Notes: generated by a model from the letters alone, not told the origin. Shown: positions 15,694 through 24,592, numbered from the stretch's first letter. The stretch is DNA of 33,650 nt from an uncultured Bacteroidota bacterium (GCA_903858475.1 CAIOIZ010000048.1:1-33650), one strand, 5' to 3'. Numbers and translations are program-made.

Positions 15694-17076
15694 TTATTGT
15701 TGCTTTACTAAAGTGTAAGAGTAATTTAATCGGTCTTTTAAAATCAGCGCCCTGCCACCTTTCAATGCTTCAAAATAACTGTCGTATTTTTCTGTAGCAC
15801 CCTGAAACCTGTTGGTGAGTACAATATTCCAGTTGGTAACAGTGGTCTGGCCTTTATATTCCTGATTAGAAAATTTCATATTGCCTACCATACCTGATGC
15901 ACCCGAATGCTGACTTTGATAAGTGTCGCCGGGTAAAAACGTAAATTCATCTGCGGTGGCAGTGGTGCTGGTACCTGCCGATCCGCCGGTGTTTACATAA
16001 TAGTAACTAATAGAGGCGTAATCAGTAGTGCTCCACTTGCCAATGATATCATTTGCTGCTACTGAAAATTTGTTTCTATACTGCATATTGGCAGTTTTGT
16101 CCCATTTGAATTCGGTATTATGATAAGAGCCAAATTCATTTTCATAATCGGCCTTGTTATCACTTACAAATTCAAGATAGCGGCCACTGCCATTGCTGTA
16201 ATGTTTTTTAAAGAATACTATATGCACATTTTTACCTGTTGCATTTTCAGTAGCATCGCCTTCCATAAAGGAAATAGATTCCCAGCTTTGAATGCTTTTC
16301 CACTCCAGTATTTTAAGGTTGCTGTACCTGGGTGCCACTAAGGTATTCCAGGCTGTATAGTCACCCTCTTTTAAAACAGTATTATAGGCATCAGCTGTTT
16401 TGTTTGGAAAATGAACCAGCACTTTTATATTTCCTTTGATTACTTCTACAAAATCTTCCTTAACCGTACTTACCCAGCCATCATCCCAATTGGTAATGAC
16501 GAATGTATAGCCATTACTTGGCGGTACTGAGGTTACAGGGGGTAAATCATTGGTGATGGGGGGGGCAGGTACTGTGTTTTGTGTTTCCACGGGTGGGGTA
16601 TTATTTACAGGTATAGTATTCGTATTTTCTGTATTGATGGTAACTGCAGGAGGAGCAGGTTGTATATTGCTTGCAGACTGTGCTGTTTCGCCAAAATATA
16701 CATCCTTTCCTTTTTTTCCTGAAGTAAAATAAGATAGCACCTGTTTGTTATTTTGTTGCAACCAGTAATAATCTTTTTCTCCATCTACAGGGGCTATTGT
16801 CCAGTTGGCATTTTGCAATGCCACTTTTAAAGAGTCAATTGTATAGGTGGCAGGCAGATATAGTAATTCAATGGTTTCTATACCAGTGCCCTGTTTTTTA
16901 CTTACAAATTCGAGGAGCATTTTAGAGGCTGCAACAAGCAGCATGCGTTTATCCTGCTTACTTTCTGCAGGCAATGTGATGCCGGTAATAGCAGAGCTGG
17001 AAACGGGAATTACATTTTTTTGTGCTGTACAGTTCAGTACAAATAAAATACAAAGAGCGGTAGTTAGTAGCTTCAT
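15694..17076 (-). CDS. Secreted family B protein, N-module type 1, 460 aa
   Basis: The signal peptide is MKLLTTALCILFVLNCTAQ. N-module type 1 follows (VIPVSSSAITGITLPAESKQ, YYWLQQNNKQVLSYF), then a long proline/threonine/asparagine linker (residues ~135-180, rich in PP and NT). The common B module comes next: NWDDGWVSTVKEDFVEVIKG, IKVLVHFP, AWNTLVAPRYSNLKI, ENATGKNVHIVFF, IIGKWSTTDYASISYYYVN and GMVGNMKF. It is the closest paralogue of the 11665 protein. The gene lies 34 bp after the LamG-type family A gene and 2 bp before the type 2 B gene, in a long minus-strand operon headed by the gene at 21468. Confidence 0.75.
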   Translation of the reverse strand: MKLLTTALCILFVLNCTAQKNVIPVSSSAITGITLPAESKQDKRMLLVAASKMLLEFVSKKQGTGIETIELLYLPATYTIDSLKVALQNANWTIAPVDGEKDYYWLQQNNKQVLSYFTSGKKGKDVYFGETAQSASNIQPAPPAVTINTENTNTIPVNNTPPVETQNTVPAPPITNDLPPVTSVPPSNGYTFVITNWDDGWVSTVKEDFVEVIKGNIKVLVHFPNKTADAYNTVLKEGDYTAWNTLVAPRYSNLKILEWKSIQSWESISFMEGDATENATGKNVHIVFFKKHYSNGSGRYLEFVSDNKADYENEFGSYHNTEFKWDKTANMQYRNKFSVAANDIIGKWSTTDYASISYYYVNTGGSAGTSTTATADEFTFLPGDTYQSQHSGASGMVGNMKFSNQEYKGQTTVTNWNIVLTNRFQGATEKYDSYFEALKGGRALILKDRLNYSYTLVKQQ

Positions 17077-17110
17077 AATTTATTTTATTGAATGGTTTGG
17101 TATGATGATT

Positions 17111-19045
17111 TTATTCTTTGGTGATTTTAACATTACTCATATACACTTTAACATGATCGGCATCATTGGTGGTGTTGTTCCAGAAAATGCTGTTAAACTT
17201 AGTACCGGAGGGAACACCGCAATTGATACATTTGCCGCCATAAGCTAATTTGAAAGCTGTACTTACAGCCACGGGCTTATCATTAATAAATACAGTAACT
17301 GCATTGTTTTTTATTGTAACTGCTACATGTACTGTTGTTTTTTTATTGGTAAACTCAACCAACGGATAAGCGTAAGAAATGCCTTCGGAATAGTTTTGTT
17401 TATTTTCATCCGGGTTGGCATTGATTGTAATATTAAGTGCACCCATATAATTGTTATTGGTATAATCTCTTTCGTTACCTGCAATTATATCCATATTGAT
17501 TCTGCAGGCATTACCACCGGTAATTTCTGTACCATCAGCAGTGGGTGCGCTGGTATTTAAAGATAATCTGATTGCTCCGCCGGTACGGGATTCAAAATCC
17601 CCATCTGTAGCCATATCAAATGATACAGTAAAATTTTGTGGTAATGGCTTTTTTAGCAGAGAAGGATGTACAGCAGTGCCATAACCCAGTTGCAACCATT
17701 TGCCGGGTTGGGTTTTAATTGTAGTTATCACCGCATGTTTACCATATCTTTTAAAAAACCAGTTGGCCGGATCGCCTCCTTCTTTACTACTTGAAAAATC
17801 ATCGGAAAAAAAAGCGCCAGAATTTGTTGTTGAAACAGAAATTGTTGGATTAATAGATACCACATTTTTTGTGTGGTATTCTTCCAGTCTTGCTTTTAAT
17901 TGTGCTTCATTGGCAGCCGTATAGGGTTTACCTTTTACTTTTTCGGGTTCAAAAAAATAATTGTAGATATACTCATAATTTATATGCTCGGTAAAGGAGC
18001 GGTACATTTCATACAGCTGATTGCCTCTTTCTTTATTTTCGTAATAACAGTAAGCTGCTATCCATTGAGGTTTATCTGTCTTACATTTTTCAATAACGTC
18101 TTTAGGTATTTTATAAACAGGATGTACCGGATCCGAAATGCTTTTTCTAAACGGATCGATATCACCATAAAAATCGTTGATGGTGGGTTGCAAATGATTC
18201 ACCAATGCCGGTTCATTCAACCGATTTTTGTACAGATCCAGCCATTTACGAATGCCCTTTCTGAAGCGGTCGAATGCTGCATCCTGATAAGCATAAAAGT
18301 CTTCCCTTCTTTTTACTGTAGATGCATCGGTGCCTCTGTTGGCATCGAGTATGTCGTTTTTTTTCTTTTGTAATTCTTTATCAATATTGGCCAATGCCCC
18401 GTTAAGATATTCGCCAATGGTGACTTCCACAAAGGGCATTTTGTTACCGGGTGCCAGTATTACAATTTGTGATTCATTGTTTCTTGTATAGAATTTACTG
18501 ATGTTGTTAAATTTTTTAAGATCAAGATCTGCTTTATTTTCCGCAGTGGAGCCATATCCATCAGTGGGCCATACAAAATAATTGGCACCATCATAATTTA
18601 AAAAAGGCACTTTGTAACAGGCCGGAATTAAATTGCACCAAAGTCCGAAGGGGGTGTTTTCTTCAGCAATTGGTTTAAATCTTCCTTTGGTATCGGTCCA
18701 TTCTTTATCATGACTAACATTCCATACCAAAAATTTTACTCCAAAACTGGTGCTATTATTGATTCGTGTAACAGTGCCCAGTCCACCCACCGGAGTATAA
18801 CTTTTTTTCACCCAATCGGTAAACAGAGTAGTAATATCTACCCGTTTTTTTTGCAGTGGGTCAGTGGTGGGTTTTAACGCATTGTCAAATTTGTTATTAT
18901 CCCACCAGCCAATAACGCTGTCTTGTATACGCTGCTCGTGGGTAAGTTGAGCAAACGCGGGTAAAGCAAACGTGAAAAGTAATGCTGTTGCAATTACAAA
19001 CAGTTTGGTTATATAAATTTTGTAAGACAGAAATAAGAGGTTCAT
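17111..19045 (-). CDS. Secreted family A protein with C-terminal concanavalin-like domain, 644 aa
   Basis: An N-terminal signal (KLFVIATALLFTFALPAFAQ after a short basic stretch) precedes an N-terminal ~370-residue part of family A. It shares VDITTLFTDWVKKSYTPVGG with IHEMIKAKYSPVAVEANFHG of the 13167 protein, and NKMPFVEVTIGEYLNGALAN with its LPYAYVTRREFLEK block. Residues ~405-640 look like a concanavalin/LamG-type jelly roll: FFSDDFSSSKEGGDPANWFF, GKWLQLGYG, TVSFDMATDGDF, VHVAVTIKNNAVTVFINDKP and DHVKVYMSNVKI. This type of domain occurs in Bacteroidota surface proteins and often binds glycans. No catalytic residues were identified. It starts 17 bp after the beta-propeller gene, so is co-transcribed with it. 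Confidence 0.75.
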   Translation of the reverse strand: MNLLFLSYKIYITKLFVIATALLFTFALPAFAQLTHEQRIQDSVIGWWDNNKFDNALKPTTDPLQKKRVDITTLFTDWVKKSYTPVGGLGTVTRINNSTSFGVKFLVWNVSHDKEWTDTKGRFKPIAEENTPFGLWCNLIPACYKVPFLNYDGANYFVWPTDGYGSTAENKADLDLKKFNNISKFYTRNNESQIVILAPGNKMPFVEVTIGEYLNGALANIDKELQKKKNDILDANRGTDASTVKRREDFYAYQDAAFDRFRKGIRKWLDLYKNRLNEPALVNHLQPTINDFYGDIDPFRKSISDPVHPVYKIPKDVIEKCKTDKPQWIAAYCYYENKERGNQLYEMYRSFTEHINYEYIYNYFFEPEKVKGKPYTAANEAQLKARLEEYHTKNVVSINPTISVSTTNSGAFFSDDFSSSKEGGDPANWFFKRYGKHAVITTIKTQPGKWLQLGYGTAVHPSLLKKPLPQNFTVSFDMATDGDFESRTGGAIRLSLNTSAPTADGTEITGGNACRINMDIIAGNERDYTNNNYMGALNITINANPDENKQNYSEGISYAYPLVEFTNKKTTVHVAVTIKNNAVTVFINDKPVAVSTAFKLAYGGKCINCGVPSGTKFNSIFWNNTTNDADHVKVYMSNVKITKE

Positions 19046-19062
19046 TATTCAACAGTTTATAA

Positions 19063-21468
19063 TTACCTGGTGGCTCCTCCGCCAACAGTATACGCAACAA
19101 AAATTCCGGAAGATGCAAAACGGGTATCTAATTTAGTGCCCATGCCAAAAACAATATATTCTCCGTTTGCCGACATTACCGGAGCGCCAACACTGCTTCC
19201 ACTTATATTAGTAACTGCTTTAGTTTGTCCGGTGCTGCTGTTATGCATAACGATATTATACTGTGGTATGCCCAGGTTTTTAGCAATGCTGCTGAATGCG
19301 GTCCAGGTACCATCATAACTGATGGCAACTTTTTCACCCAGTCCAATGGGGCAATCGCCATCAGCCGCTATGCCATTGTTATCAACGCTGGCTCTTATTA
19401 CTTCTCCAGTTTCAACATTTACCACAAATACATCCTGCATTGCGTTGTTGTCATCAGTCACCATATTAGAGGCCGTGGTGGCAAAAGCTACATATTTGCC
19501 ATTGCCGGAAATTGAAGGAGCCACTACACGGCTGGCGCTTTCTGTACCCTGGTTTCTTTCGCCGCCGGTTGAGGTAAGACTGATTCTTTTAAGGCCTGCT
19601 GTACCATTTTTCCATAAAAATATATCCCATAAATTATTGTTGTCGCCTTTAACCAGATGGCTTGTAAATCCGCAAAAAGCGATTGTTGTTCCGTCTTCCG
19701 ATATAGAAGGTACGGAGCATCCGCCGGTTGCTTTTCCTGTCTCAACATCCTTACTGATAAAATCAGTTCCGCCGCCCTGCTGGTGTACGTATACGTTAGG
19801 AGTATTGAATACCGGTTCCAGTGTAACAATATTGTTTGCATATGACGTATAACCAATCACACTGCCATCGCCTGAAACAGTGGGTTCAAAACTTTCTCCA
19901 TTAGCAGCGCCGCCCTGTTGTGCAGCGCTTACCAACTCAACAGCTCCTGAAGCTTCACTCCACACATATACATCTCTTGCTCCGTTTAAATCATTAGTTA
20001 CAAGATTGGTGGCATAAGATTCAAATGCAATTGTTTTGCCGTCGGCAGAAATCGCGGGCATCTGGCAATTGCCATTTGCTTCTGCACCGCTTGTTGTTTT
20101 ACTGATGAGTTTTGTAACACCTGTTTTTCTATCGCGCCAGAATATTTGTCTGTAATTTCCACTGCTGCCATCCATACCTTTCACAATGGCACCAAAAGCA
20201 ATGTAGCGGCCTTCATCTGCAGCTTTGCCACCAATTACAGGATTGAAGCTTTCATAATAAGTACTGAGTATTTGATTGTCGGTAGTGCGACTAACATGAT
20301 CGTATATTTTTTTATCGCAGCGTACACTTACTAAAGGCCCGTTGTCAGCAATAGTACCTGTTCCGTTTTCATCTATGATGCAACCGAGGGTAGCAGGAGA
20401 AGCCGTTATGCTTAGGGTATATGGAGTACCTGCAGCATATGTTTTAGGAAAACTAAAATCCATTGTTTGTACCCAGTTATTATTTGCGTTGGCAGGTTGT
20501 GTTAGTATTACAGAATCTGTTTTACTTATATGAAGTACAATTTTAGCACCGGGGGGTGATGTAAATGTCCCTTTTAATGTGGCATTAGTAAGTGGAACAA
20601 TTGTACCAGGATTTTTTTGACAATTGGCCTGAATAATATTTTGGCTGCTTGATACAGTATTGGATAAACTGGTAATTGTACATTGCCGTGGGCCGCCAAT
20701 TTGGGAGATTATTAAAGGATCGCCTACAGGAAAACCACCCATACTGGAGGTGCCGGAAAAAGGAATATAACTACGACGGCCGTAATTGTCTGCAAAACTA
20801 AATGTCTCACCCGCTTCAATACCTGTTACATTTAGTTTTACTATAGTTAATGGCGGAGTTCCGCAATTAAAAAGTCCAAGTACATCGCTGTTGGCAATTA
20901 CACCTTCAGCGTCACCCTGAGACAGAGCAGCGCAAGTTCTGGTTCCGCTAACTTGTGTGATTTTATAAGATTGTCCGGTTTGAAACTGTTGAGAAAAATA
21001 AGCCACTTTATGCCCCGAATCGATTACTACTTTTTCACCACCGGAAAGCTGAAATTCAAATTTATCATTTACAGGCATCAAACTGCTTGCGTAGCCTACA
21101 CCTACTTTATAAGTGGTTGCTGGAAGGCCGCAATCTGAAAGTACAGTAACATTTTGGGTACTGATTGTACCCATACGGTTAGTTAACTGGCAACTGGTTG
21201 GTCCGGATATTTGCATTACAACATAAGTGCTGCCAATAACAAATGGGCCGTCAAAATATTTCACCACACCTCCTTCTGTAATAGTATCGTATCTGCTTGC
21301 ATTCAATGAAAATATGTAGCTTTCACCGGGGGCAACATAATTTACCTGTACTCCAATTTTGCCCCCACCAATTCCTTCACCTGCAGGTATTTTAACCGGA
21401 ACGCCATTTTGGGCATATAAATTATATACGATGCCTGTAAGCAATAAAGTGTACAGTACTCTTTTCAT
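19063..21468 (-). CDS. Secreted beta-propeller (PD40/TolB-like) protein with Cys-paired N-terminal repeats, 801 aa
   Basis: The signal peptide is MKRVLYTLLLTGIVYNLYAQ. Residues ~30-385 hold four repeats of ~80 residues ending in patterns such as YVVMQISGPTSCQLTNRMGT...VLSDCG, each with a paired Cys that suggests disulfides. Residues ~390-795 form a propeller of PD40/WD40-like units: MPAISADGKTIAFESYATNL, EPTVSGDGSVIGYTSYANNI, VPSISEDGTTIAFCGFTSHL, APSISGNGKYVAFATTASNM and APVMSANGEYIVFG. Such proteins bind peptides, glycans or other proteins outside the cytoplasm. It heads the long operon running to 14318 and probably 13167 and carries the operator-like site at 21519, 50 bp upstream. Confidence 0.8.
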   Translation of the reverse strand: MKRVLYTLLLTGIVYNLYAQNGVPVKIPAGEGIGGGKIGVQVNYVAPGESYIFSLNASRYDTITEGGVVKYFDGPFVIGSTYVVMQISGPTSCQLTNRMGTISTQNVTVLSDCGLPATTYKVGVGYASSLMPVNDKFEFQLSGGEKVVIDSGHKVAYFSQQFQTGQSYKITQVSGTRTCAALSQGDAEGVIANSDVLGLFNCGTPPLTIVKLNVTGIEAGETFSFADNYGRRSYIPFSGTSSMGGFPVGDPLIISQIGGPRQCTITSLSNTVSSSQNIIQANCQKNPGTIVPLTNATLKGTFTSPPGAKIVLHISKTDSVILTQPANANNNWVQTMDFSFPKTYAAGTPYTLSITASPATLGCIIDENGTGTIADNGPLVSVRCDKKIYDHVSRTTDNQILSTYYESFNPVIGGKAADEGRYIAFGAIVKGMDGSSGNYRQIFWRDRKTGVTKLISKTTSGAEANGNCQMPAISADGKTIAFESYATNLVTNDLNGARDVYVWSEASGAVELVSAAQQGGAANGESFEPTVSGDGSVIGYTSYANNIVTLEPVFNTPNVYVHQQGGGTDFISKDVETGKATGGCSVPSISEDGTTIAFCGFTSHLVKGDNNNLWDIFLWKNGTAGLKRISLTSTGGERNQGTESASRVVAPSISGNGKYVAFATTASNMVTDDNNAMQDVFVVNVETGEVIRASVDNNGIAADGDCPIGLGEKVAISYDGTWTAFSSIAKNLGIPQYNIVMHNSSTGQTKAVTNISGSSVGAPVMSANGEYIVFGMGTKLDTRFASSGIFVAYTVGGGATR

Positions 21469-21518
21469 GTGTTATTTTTTAAGCTGCGTAAATATTCGGA
21501 AGTTTATGGATGGTACTA

Positions 21519-21536
21519 CTCCCTTAAAAACAGGAT
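21519..21536 (-). promoter_or_regulatory. Operator-like dyad and promoter of the long family A/B operon
   Basis: CTCCCTTAAAAACAGGAT on the plus strand differs from the best copy at one end base. It lies 50 bp upstream of the start at 21468. GTAAATAT sits at 21488-21495, exactly 23 bp nearer the gene, and reads ATATTTAC on the coding strand, a plausible -7-type element. The spacing would centre the operator near -43, the usual place for an activator that contacts RNA polymerase directly. Confidence 0.65.
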
Positions 21537-21552
21537 TTATCCTGCTTTTAAG
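21523..21552 (-). terminator. 30-bp hairpin overlapping the operator, possible terminator of the 22515-21576 unit
   Basis: Two 13-base arms (CTTAAAAACAGGA and TCCTGCTTTTAAG) flank TTTA. In RNA from the minus strand the single mismatch becomes a G-U pair, so the stem is complete. It lies 23 bp after the stop codon at 21576 and its descending arm contains five U. It overlaps the operator by 14 bp and may serve both as terminator for the upstream unit and as extended operator. Confidence 0.4.
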
Positions 21553-21575
21553 AAGCTAACTTAAAACTTATATCC

Positions 21576-21992
21576 TTAGTCATAAATTTTTATTCCTGTT
21601 GCAGCAACCTGAATGTTTTTTTGATACTCTTTTTTATCTGGCTTTTTAGTAGTTGTAAGCTTAGCCAGTTCAATACCTTCAATGTTTACCTTTTTACCGG
21701 TTATTATTTTAGGTACAGTAAAGCCATAATCTTTGGTTCCAACAGCAACTGTATTGCCGGTATTGGTTTTTACCAATAGGGTAAAACAATCGTCTTCGCA
21801 CCAGCTTACATTTAGTACTATGCCAGTAATTACGATTTGGCCTTTTACCAGCGTTGAATTTTTATTGTTGGGTCCAAAGTATTTTCCAAAAATGCTGCTT
21901 TTGCCTGCAGGGGGTATATTTTTGGTTACTGTTTGGCACATACCCGTAAGTGCTAAAAATAATACCGGTACAATTACAAATAATTTTTTCAT
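21576..21992 (-). CDS. Secreted DUF4920-like protein, 138 aa
   Basis: I start at 21992, where the signal peptide MKKLFVIVPVLFLALTGMCQ begins; the ATG at 22022 would overlap the preceding gene. The mature part follows the DUF4920 pattern (PF16267). GQIVITGIVLNVSW is followed by CEDDCFTLLVKTNTGNTVAV, corresponding to the family's C-x4-C W-m-l segment. KDYGFTVPKIITGKKVNIEG corresponds to the dygFfvPkd..G..v.vEG segment. The fold is a small OB-like beta barrel; the biochemical role in the family is unknown, though paired cysteines suggest metal or redox chemistry. It follows the 22515 gene by 16 bp, so the two form an operon. Confidence 0.75.
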   Translation of the reverse strand: MKKLFVIVPVLFLALTGMCQTVTKNIPPAGKSSIFGKYFGPNNKNSTLVKGQIVITGIVLNVSWCEDDCFTLLVKTNTGNTVAVGTKDYGFTVPKIITGKKVNIEGIELAKLTTTKKPDKKEYQKNIQVAATGIKIYD

Positions 21993-22008
21993 GTTACAAT
22001 AGTTGAAT

Positions 22009-22515
22009 TTATTTTGTTTCAATAGTATTATTTTTTAAGTGCAGATTTTTAGAAAATATTTCTACCGGCCCTTTAAATATATTACTGCTGAAAGCATAGC
22101 TTGCACAAACAGTAGTTTTATTTTTGCGGAAACTCGACAGCATCACCACGCATTTCTTTTTATTCTGGTAAAAATTACCAATTGCAACAGTACTTACCCA
22201 GCCATCCCATAATTGCTGGGTGTATATTCTGCCGGGTTTTTTATCTGCTTTTGAAAAAGGCTTTAATAGGTATTCATTCCATTGTGTCATTACATCTTTC
22301 CTTACATCAGGCTGTGCCGGATGGCTTTTGTATAAAGTGATGAGGCAAAAACTGGTATCGTTATTTTTCATACTGAATTGTACTCTTGAAGGCAGTTCGC
22401 TCTTTATAAAAAAATCAGGAGTATGATATTTAAATACATCAAAGCTGTCAGTTTGGGCAAATGAACAGGTATTTAAAAAAAGCAATACTGCAGTAAATAA
22501 AATGTAACGTTTCAA
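22009..22515 (-). CDS. Secreted stand-alone homologue of the family B type 2 N-module, 168 aa (TTG start)
   Basis: The first ATG in the frame (22608) would put 31 residues before the signal peptide and run through the operator-like site at 22563. The signal peptide (LKRYILFTAVLLFLNTCSFAQ) begins at a TTG at 22515, and from there the operator spacing is 47 bp, as in the other units. I therefore choose TTG. The mature protein (DSFDVFKYHTPDFFIKSELP, FCLITLYKSHPAQPDVRKDV, CVVMLSSFRKNKTTVCASYA) aligns by eye over its full length with the N-terminal module of the 14318 protein. It is followed by the DUF4920-like gene. Unknown function. Confidence 0.7.
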   Translation of the reverse strand: MKRYILFTAVLLFLNTCSFAQTDSFDVFKYHTPDFFIKSELPSRVQFSMKNNDTSFCLITLYKSHPAQPDVRKDVMTQWNEYLLKPFSKADKKPGRIYTQQLWDGWVSTVAIGNFYQNKKKCVVMLSSFRKNKTTVCASYAFSSNIFKGPVEIFSKNLHLKNNTIETK

Positions 22516-22562
22516 TGTGTAAAATTTGAAAGTAAAAATATAAGCTGTTACGGAGTAATATA

Positions 22563-22580
22563 ATCCCTTAAAAACAGGAT
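22563..22580 (-). promoter_or_regulatory. Operator-like dyad upstream of the 22515 gene
   Basis: ATCCCTTAAAAACAGGAT, the exact best copy. It ends directly at the stop codon of the upstream gene (22581) and is 47 bp from the TTG start at 22515. GTAAAAAT lies at 22532-22539, exactly 23 bp nearer the gene. Confidence 0.65.
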
Positions 22581-23342
22581 TTATTGAGATTTTTTTGCAT
22601 AGTACCATCCTGCAATAGCTGCATATTTAAATTTTTTACCGGGCATCTGCTGGGTTAAATAAAAATTATCCTGCGCTATTTTTTTACTGATAAAGGCATC
22701 CGTTTTATTAAAGCCTGCATTGTATACAGTGGCGTACCATTGCAGTTTTTCTGTTGAGGAAGAAAATATTTTATTAGCGTAAGTACTGTTGCAAATAGCA
22801 ACAAAAGCGGTAAGGTATATCATTTGCCAGTCAATATCCTGCATCCTTTCCACTCTTTGCTGGCGGATGGTTGCTGCATCAGTACTGGTATAAGCCAGAT
22901 CCAGTTCTTTTAAAACACTGTCGGGTAATAATTGCTTTGATTTTATTTCTACCTCTTCTGCAAAGCTGGGTTTCATTTGAAAAAGACCGATAGAGAAATT
23001 GGCATATTCTTTTCCAAACTGTACATATAAAGTGCGCAGACTTTCGGCCTCCACACCATCTTTTATACTGCTGTAGCGCATCACTTCGGGGAATACAATG
23101 CTTTGCATAAACCTGGCATCCGAATGGCAGATGCGGGCACACAGTTCAAAATTTTGTTGCAGACTTTGCAGTTTTTTTTCTGCTGCTGTAGCTTTTGGGC
23201 CAAAGGTTTTTCCAAAATCTGTGGCAGTGTATATCTTTTTTACATAGATAAAGCTCAAGCAAATAATAATGCCTGCAACTATTAATGTAAAAGGTTTATA
23301 ATTCTTTTTTACATAAGTATACCACACGGGCACCACTGTCAT
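22581..23342 (-). CDS. Membrane-anchored lysozyme-like (transglycosylase-type) protein, 253 aa
   Basis: A single N-terminal membrane helix (FTLIVAGIIICLSFIYV, residues ~18-34) anchors a periplasmic domain with the layout of lytic transglycosylases. RFMQSIVFPEVMRYSS contains a candidate catalytic Glu (E86). ANFSIGLFQMKPSFAEE (residues ~115-130) matches the SxGLxQixPxTA motif. LQWYATVYNAGFNKT matches the YNAG motif near the C-terminal end. Such enzymes cleave peptidoglycan between MurNAc and GlcNAc. Activity is inferred from motifs only. Its start overlaps the end of the 23296 gene by 47 bp, so it depends on that gene's transcript. Confidence 0.65.
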   Translation of the reverse strand: MTVVPVWYTYVKKNYKPFTLIVAGIIICLSFIYVKKIYTATDFGKTFGPKATAAEKKLQSLQQNFELCARICHSDARFMQSIVFPEVMRYSSIKDGVEAESLRTLYVQFGKEYANFSIGLFQMKPSFAEEVEIKSKQLLPDSVLKELDLAYTSTDAATIRQQRVERMQDIDWQMIYLTAFVAICNSTYANKIFSSSTEKLQWYATVYNAGFNKTDAFISKKIAQDNFYLTQQMPGKKFKYAAIAGWYYAKKSQ

Positions 23343-24459
23343 TTTTGTATATTTTAAAAAAGTATACTGCAGTAATATTTTTTATGGTAATCACTTTTGG
23401 GAATAAGATGCCGGATAAACTTTCTTCGGTGCCATCTGCTTTATACAGCTTTCCTTTTTCATAATATACCGATTTGGAAATGTCAGGAGTAATGAATAGT
23501 CTGCTCATACTTTTAATAGGTACTTTAAAAGTAGCCACTTCCTTTCCGTTCAATAAAATTTGAGTAGGACTTTGAGAGGGTACGCTTACAATATCACCGT
23601 TATCGTTTACAAAACTAATATTGCCCGAACCGGAATACAATGCTTCCATACTCCCTTCTTCCGTTTTATTAGTAGACGTTATGGAGATTACTTTCTGTGC
23701 TGTTTGATCCATTACCACAGCCATGCAATGTTTAAATCCTTTGCTTACCGAAAACTTCATCGCCATGCCTTCACCAGCTTTTTGTTTCAAAATAGCTTCA
23801 TTAACCATAAAATTATTTCCCATACCCATTTTGGCGGTCATGGCATTTGCGCCGCCAATGGTTACCAATGCAAAGAATTGTTTTTTATCGCGTGATACAA
23901 TCATCTTACCCACATGATCGTAGGGGCCATAATTTTTACCGTTAAAAACAATAAATAATTTACCACTGATTGTTTTACTGTATTGGATTGCAATAGGGTC
24001 TTTATCATCACCCATGCTTACTTTATCATCATCTTCAGAAGAAGAGCCATCTTCTTCTGAAGAAGGCTTTACGCTTTTTACGGGAGATTCTTTAAAAGGA
24101 CCGGTACGTTTACCATCTTCAATTACAAAATACTCGTATTTATTATTTTGCACTACAAATGTGTAGCTCGTTTGATTGTTTAAGGCAAACACTTCGCTTT
24201 CATCGTATAAAAAAGTCTCCTCTGCATTGATTACAAAAATAGAATCACAGTAAGATGGGGGTTTAACCGGAGTTTTGCTTTCGTTTTTATTGCTGTTTTC
24301 CGAGGCCGGAGCAGCAGGGGTATTACTTTCTGTAGCAGTGACAGGTTTTTTTTGTTCGATTATTTTTTCGGCCTTTTCTTTTAATTTTTTAAGCAACTGG
24401 GCTTCTGACTGGTGGAAGCTTGTAAAACAAACCAGCAGTACGAGTAATAACTTTTTCAT
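23296..24459 (-). CDS. Secreted protein of unknown function, 387 aa
   Basis: The signal peptide is MKKLLLVLLVCFTSFHQSEAQ. A low-complexity region follows (lysine/glutamate, then proline, serine and asparagine to residue ~70), and an acidic serine/aspartate stretch lies near residue 150 (SSEEDGSSSEDDDK). The rest has beta-type units containing NKYEYFVIEDGKRTGPFKE and LFIVFNGKNYGPYDHVGK, a GxxYGPYxxV pattern often repeated in Bacteroidota WG-like proteins, suggesting a propeller or repeat fold. No enzyme motif is seen. First gene of a two-gene operon with the lysozyme-like protein, behind the operator-like site at 24575. Confidence 0.7.
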   Translation of the reverse strand: MKKLLLVLLVCFTSFHQSEAQLLKKLKEKAEKIIEQKKPVTATESNTPAAPASENSNKNESKTPVKPPSYCDSIFVINAEETFLYDESEVFALNNQTSYTFVVQNNKYEYFVIEDGKRTGPFKESPVKSVKPSSEEDGSSSEDDDKVSMGDDKDPIAIQYSKTISGKLFIVFNGKNYGPYDHVGKMIVSRDKKQFFALVTIGGANAMTAKMGMGNNFMVNEAILKQKAGEGMAMKFSVSKGFKHCMAVVMDQTAQKVISITSTNKTEEGSMEALYSGSGNISFVNDNGDIVSVPSQSPTQILLNGKEVATFKVPIKSMSRLFITPDISKSVYYEKGKLYKADGTEESLSGILFPKVITIKNITAVYFFKIYKNDSGARVVYLCKKEL

Positions 24460-24574
24460 ATTATATAATTAAAATTTAAACATAGTAACCTCTTGTTTAA
24501 ACTTACAAAATATTTTGAGTATTATATTTGAATTTTGTACAGGTATAAAACTACTAGTAAGTACAAAAACAACT

Positions 24575-24592
24575 ATCCCTTAAAAACAGGAT
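24575..24592 (-). promoter_or_regulatory. Operator-like dyad upstream of the 24459 gene; only feature of the 24460-24821 gap
   Basis: ATCCCTTAAAAACAGGAT, identical to the best copy. It lies 115 bp from the start codon at 24459, about twice the usual distance. A GTATAAAA block at 24543-24550 is almost at the standard 23-bp position, so transcription would give a longer leader. The rest of the 362-bp gap holds a short coding-like minus-strand tail (24661 to about 24757, ending GKMIIELTPVKETGD) that may be a gene remnant. Confidence 0.6.
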
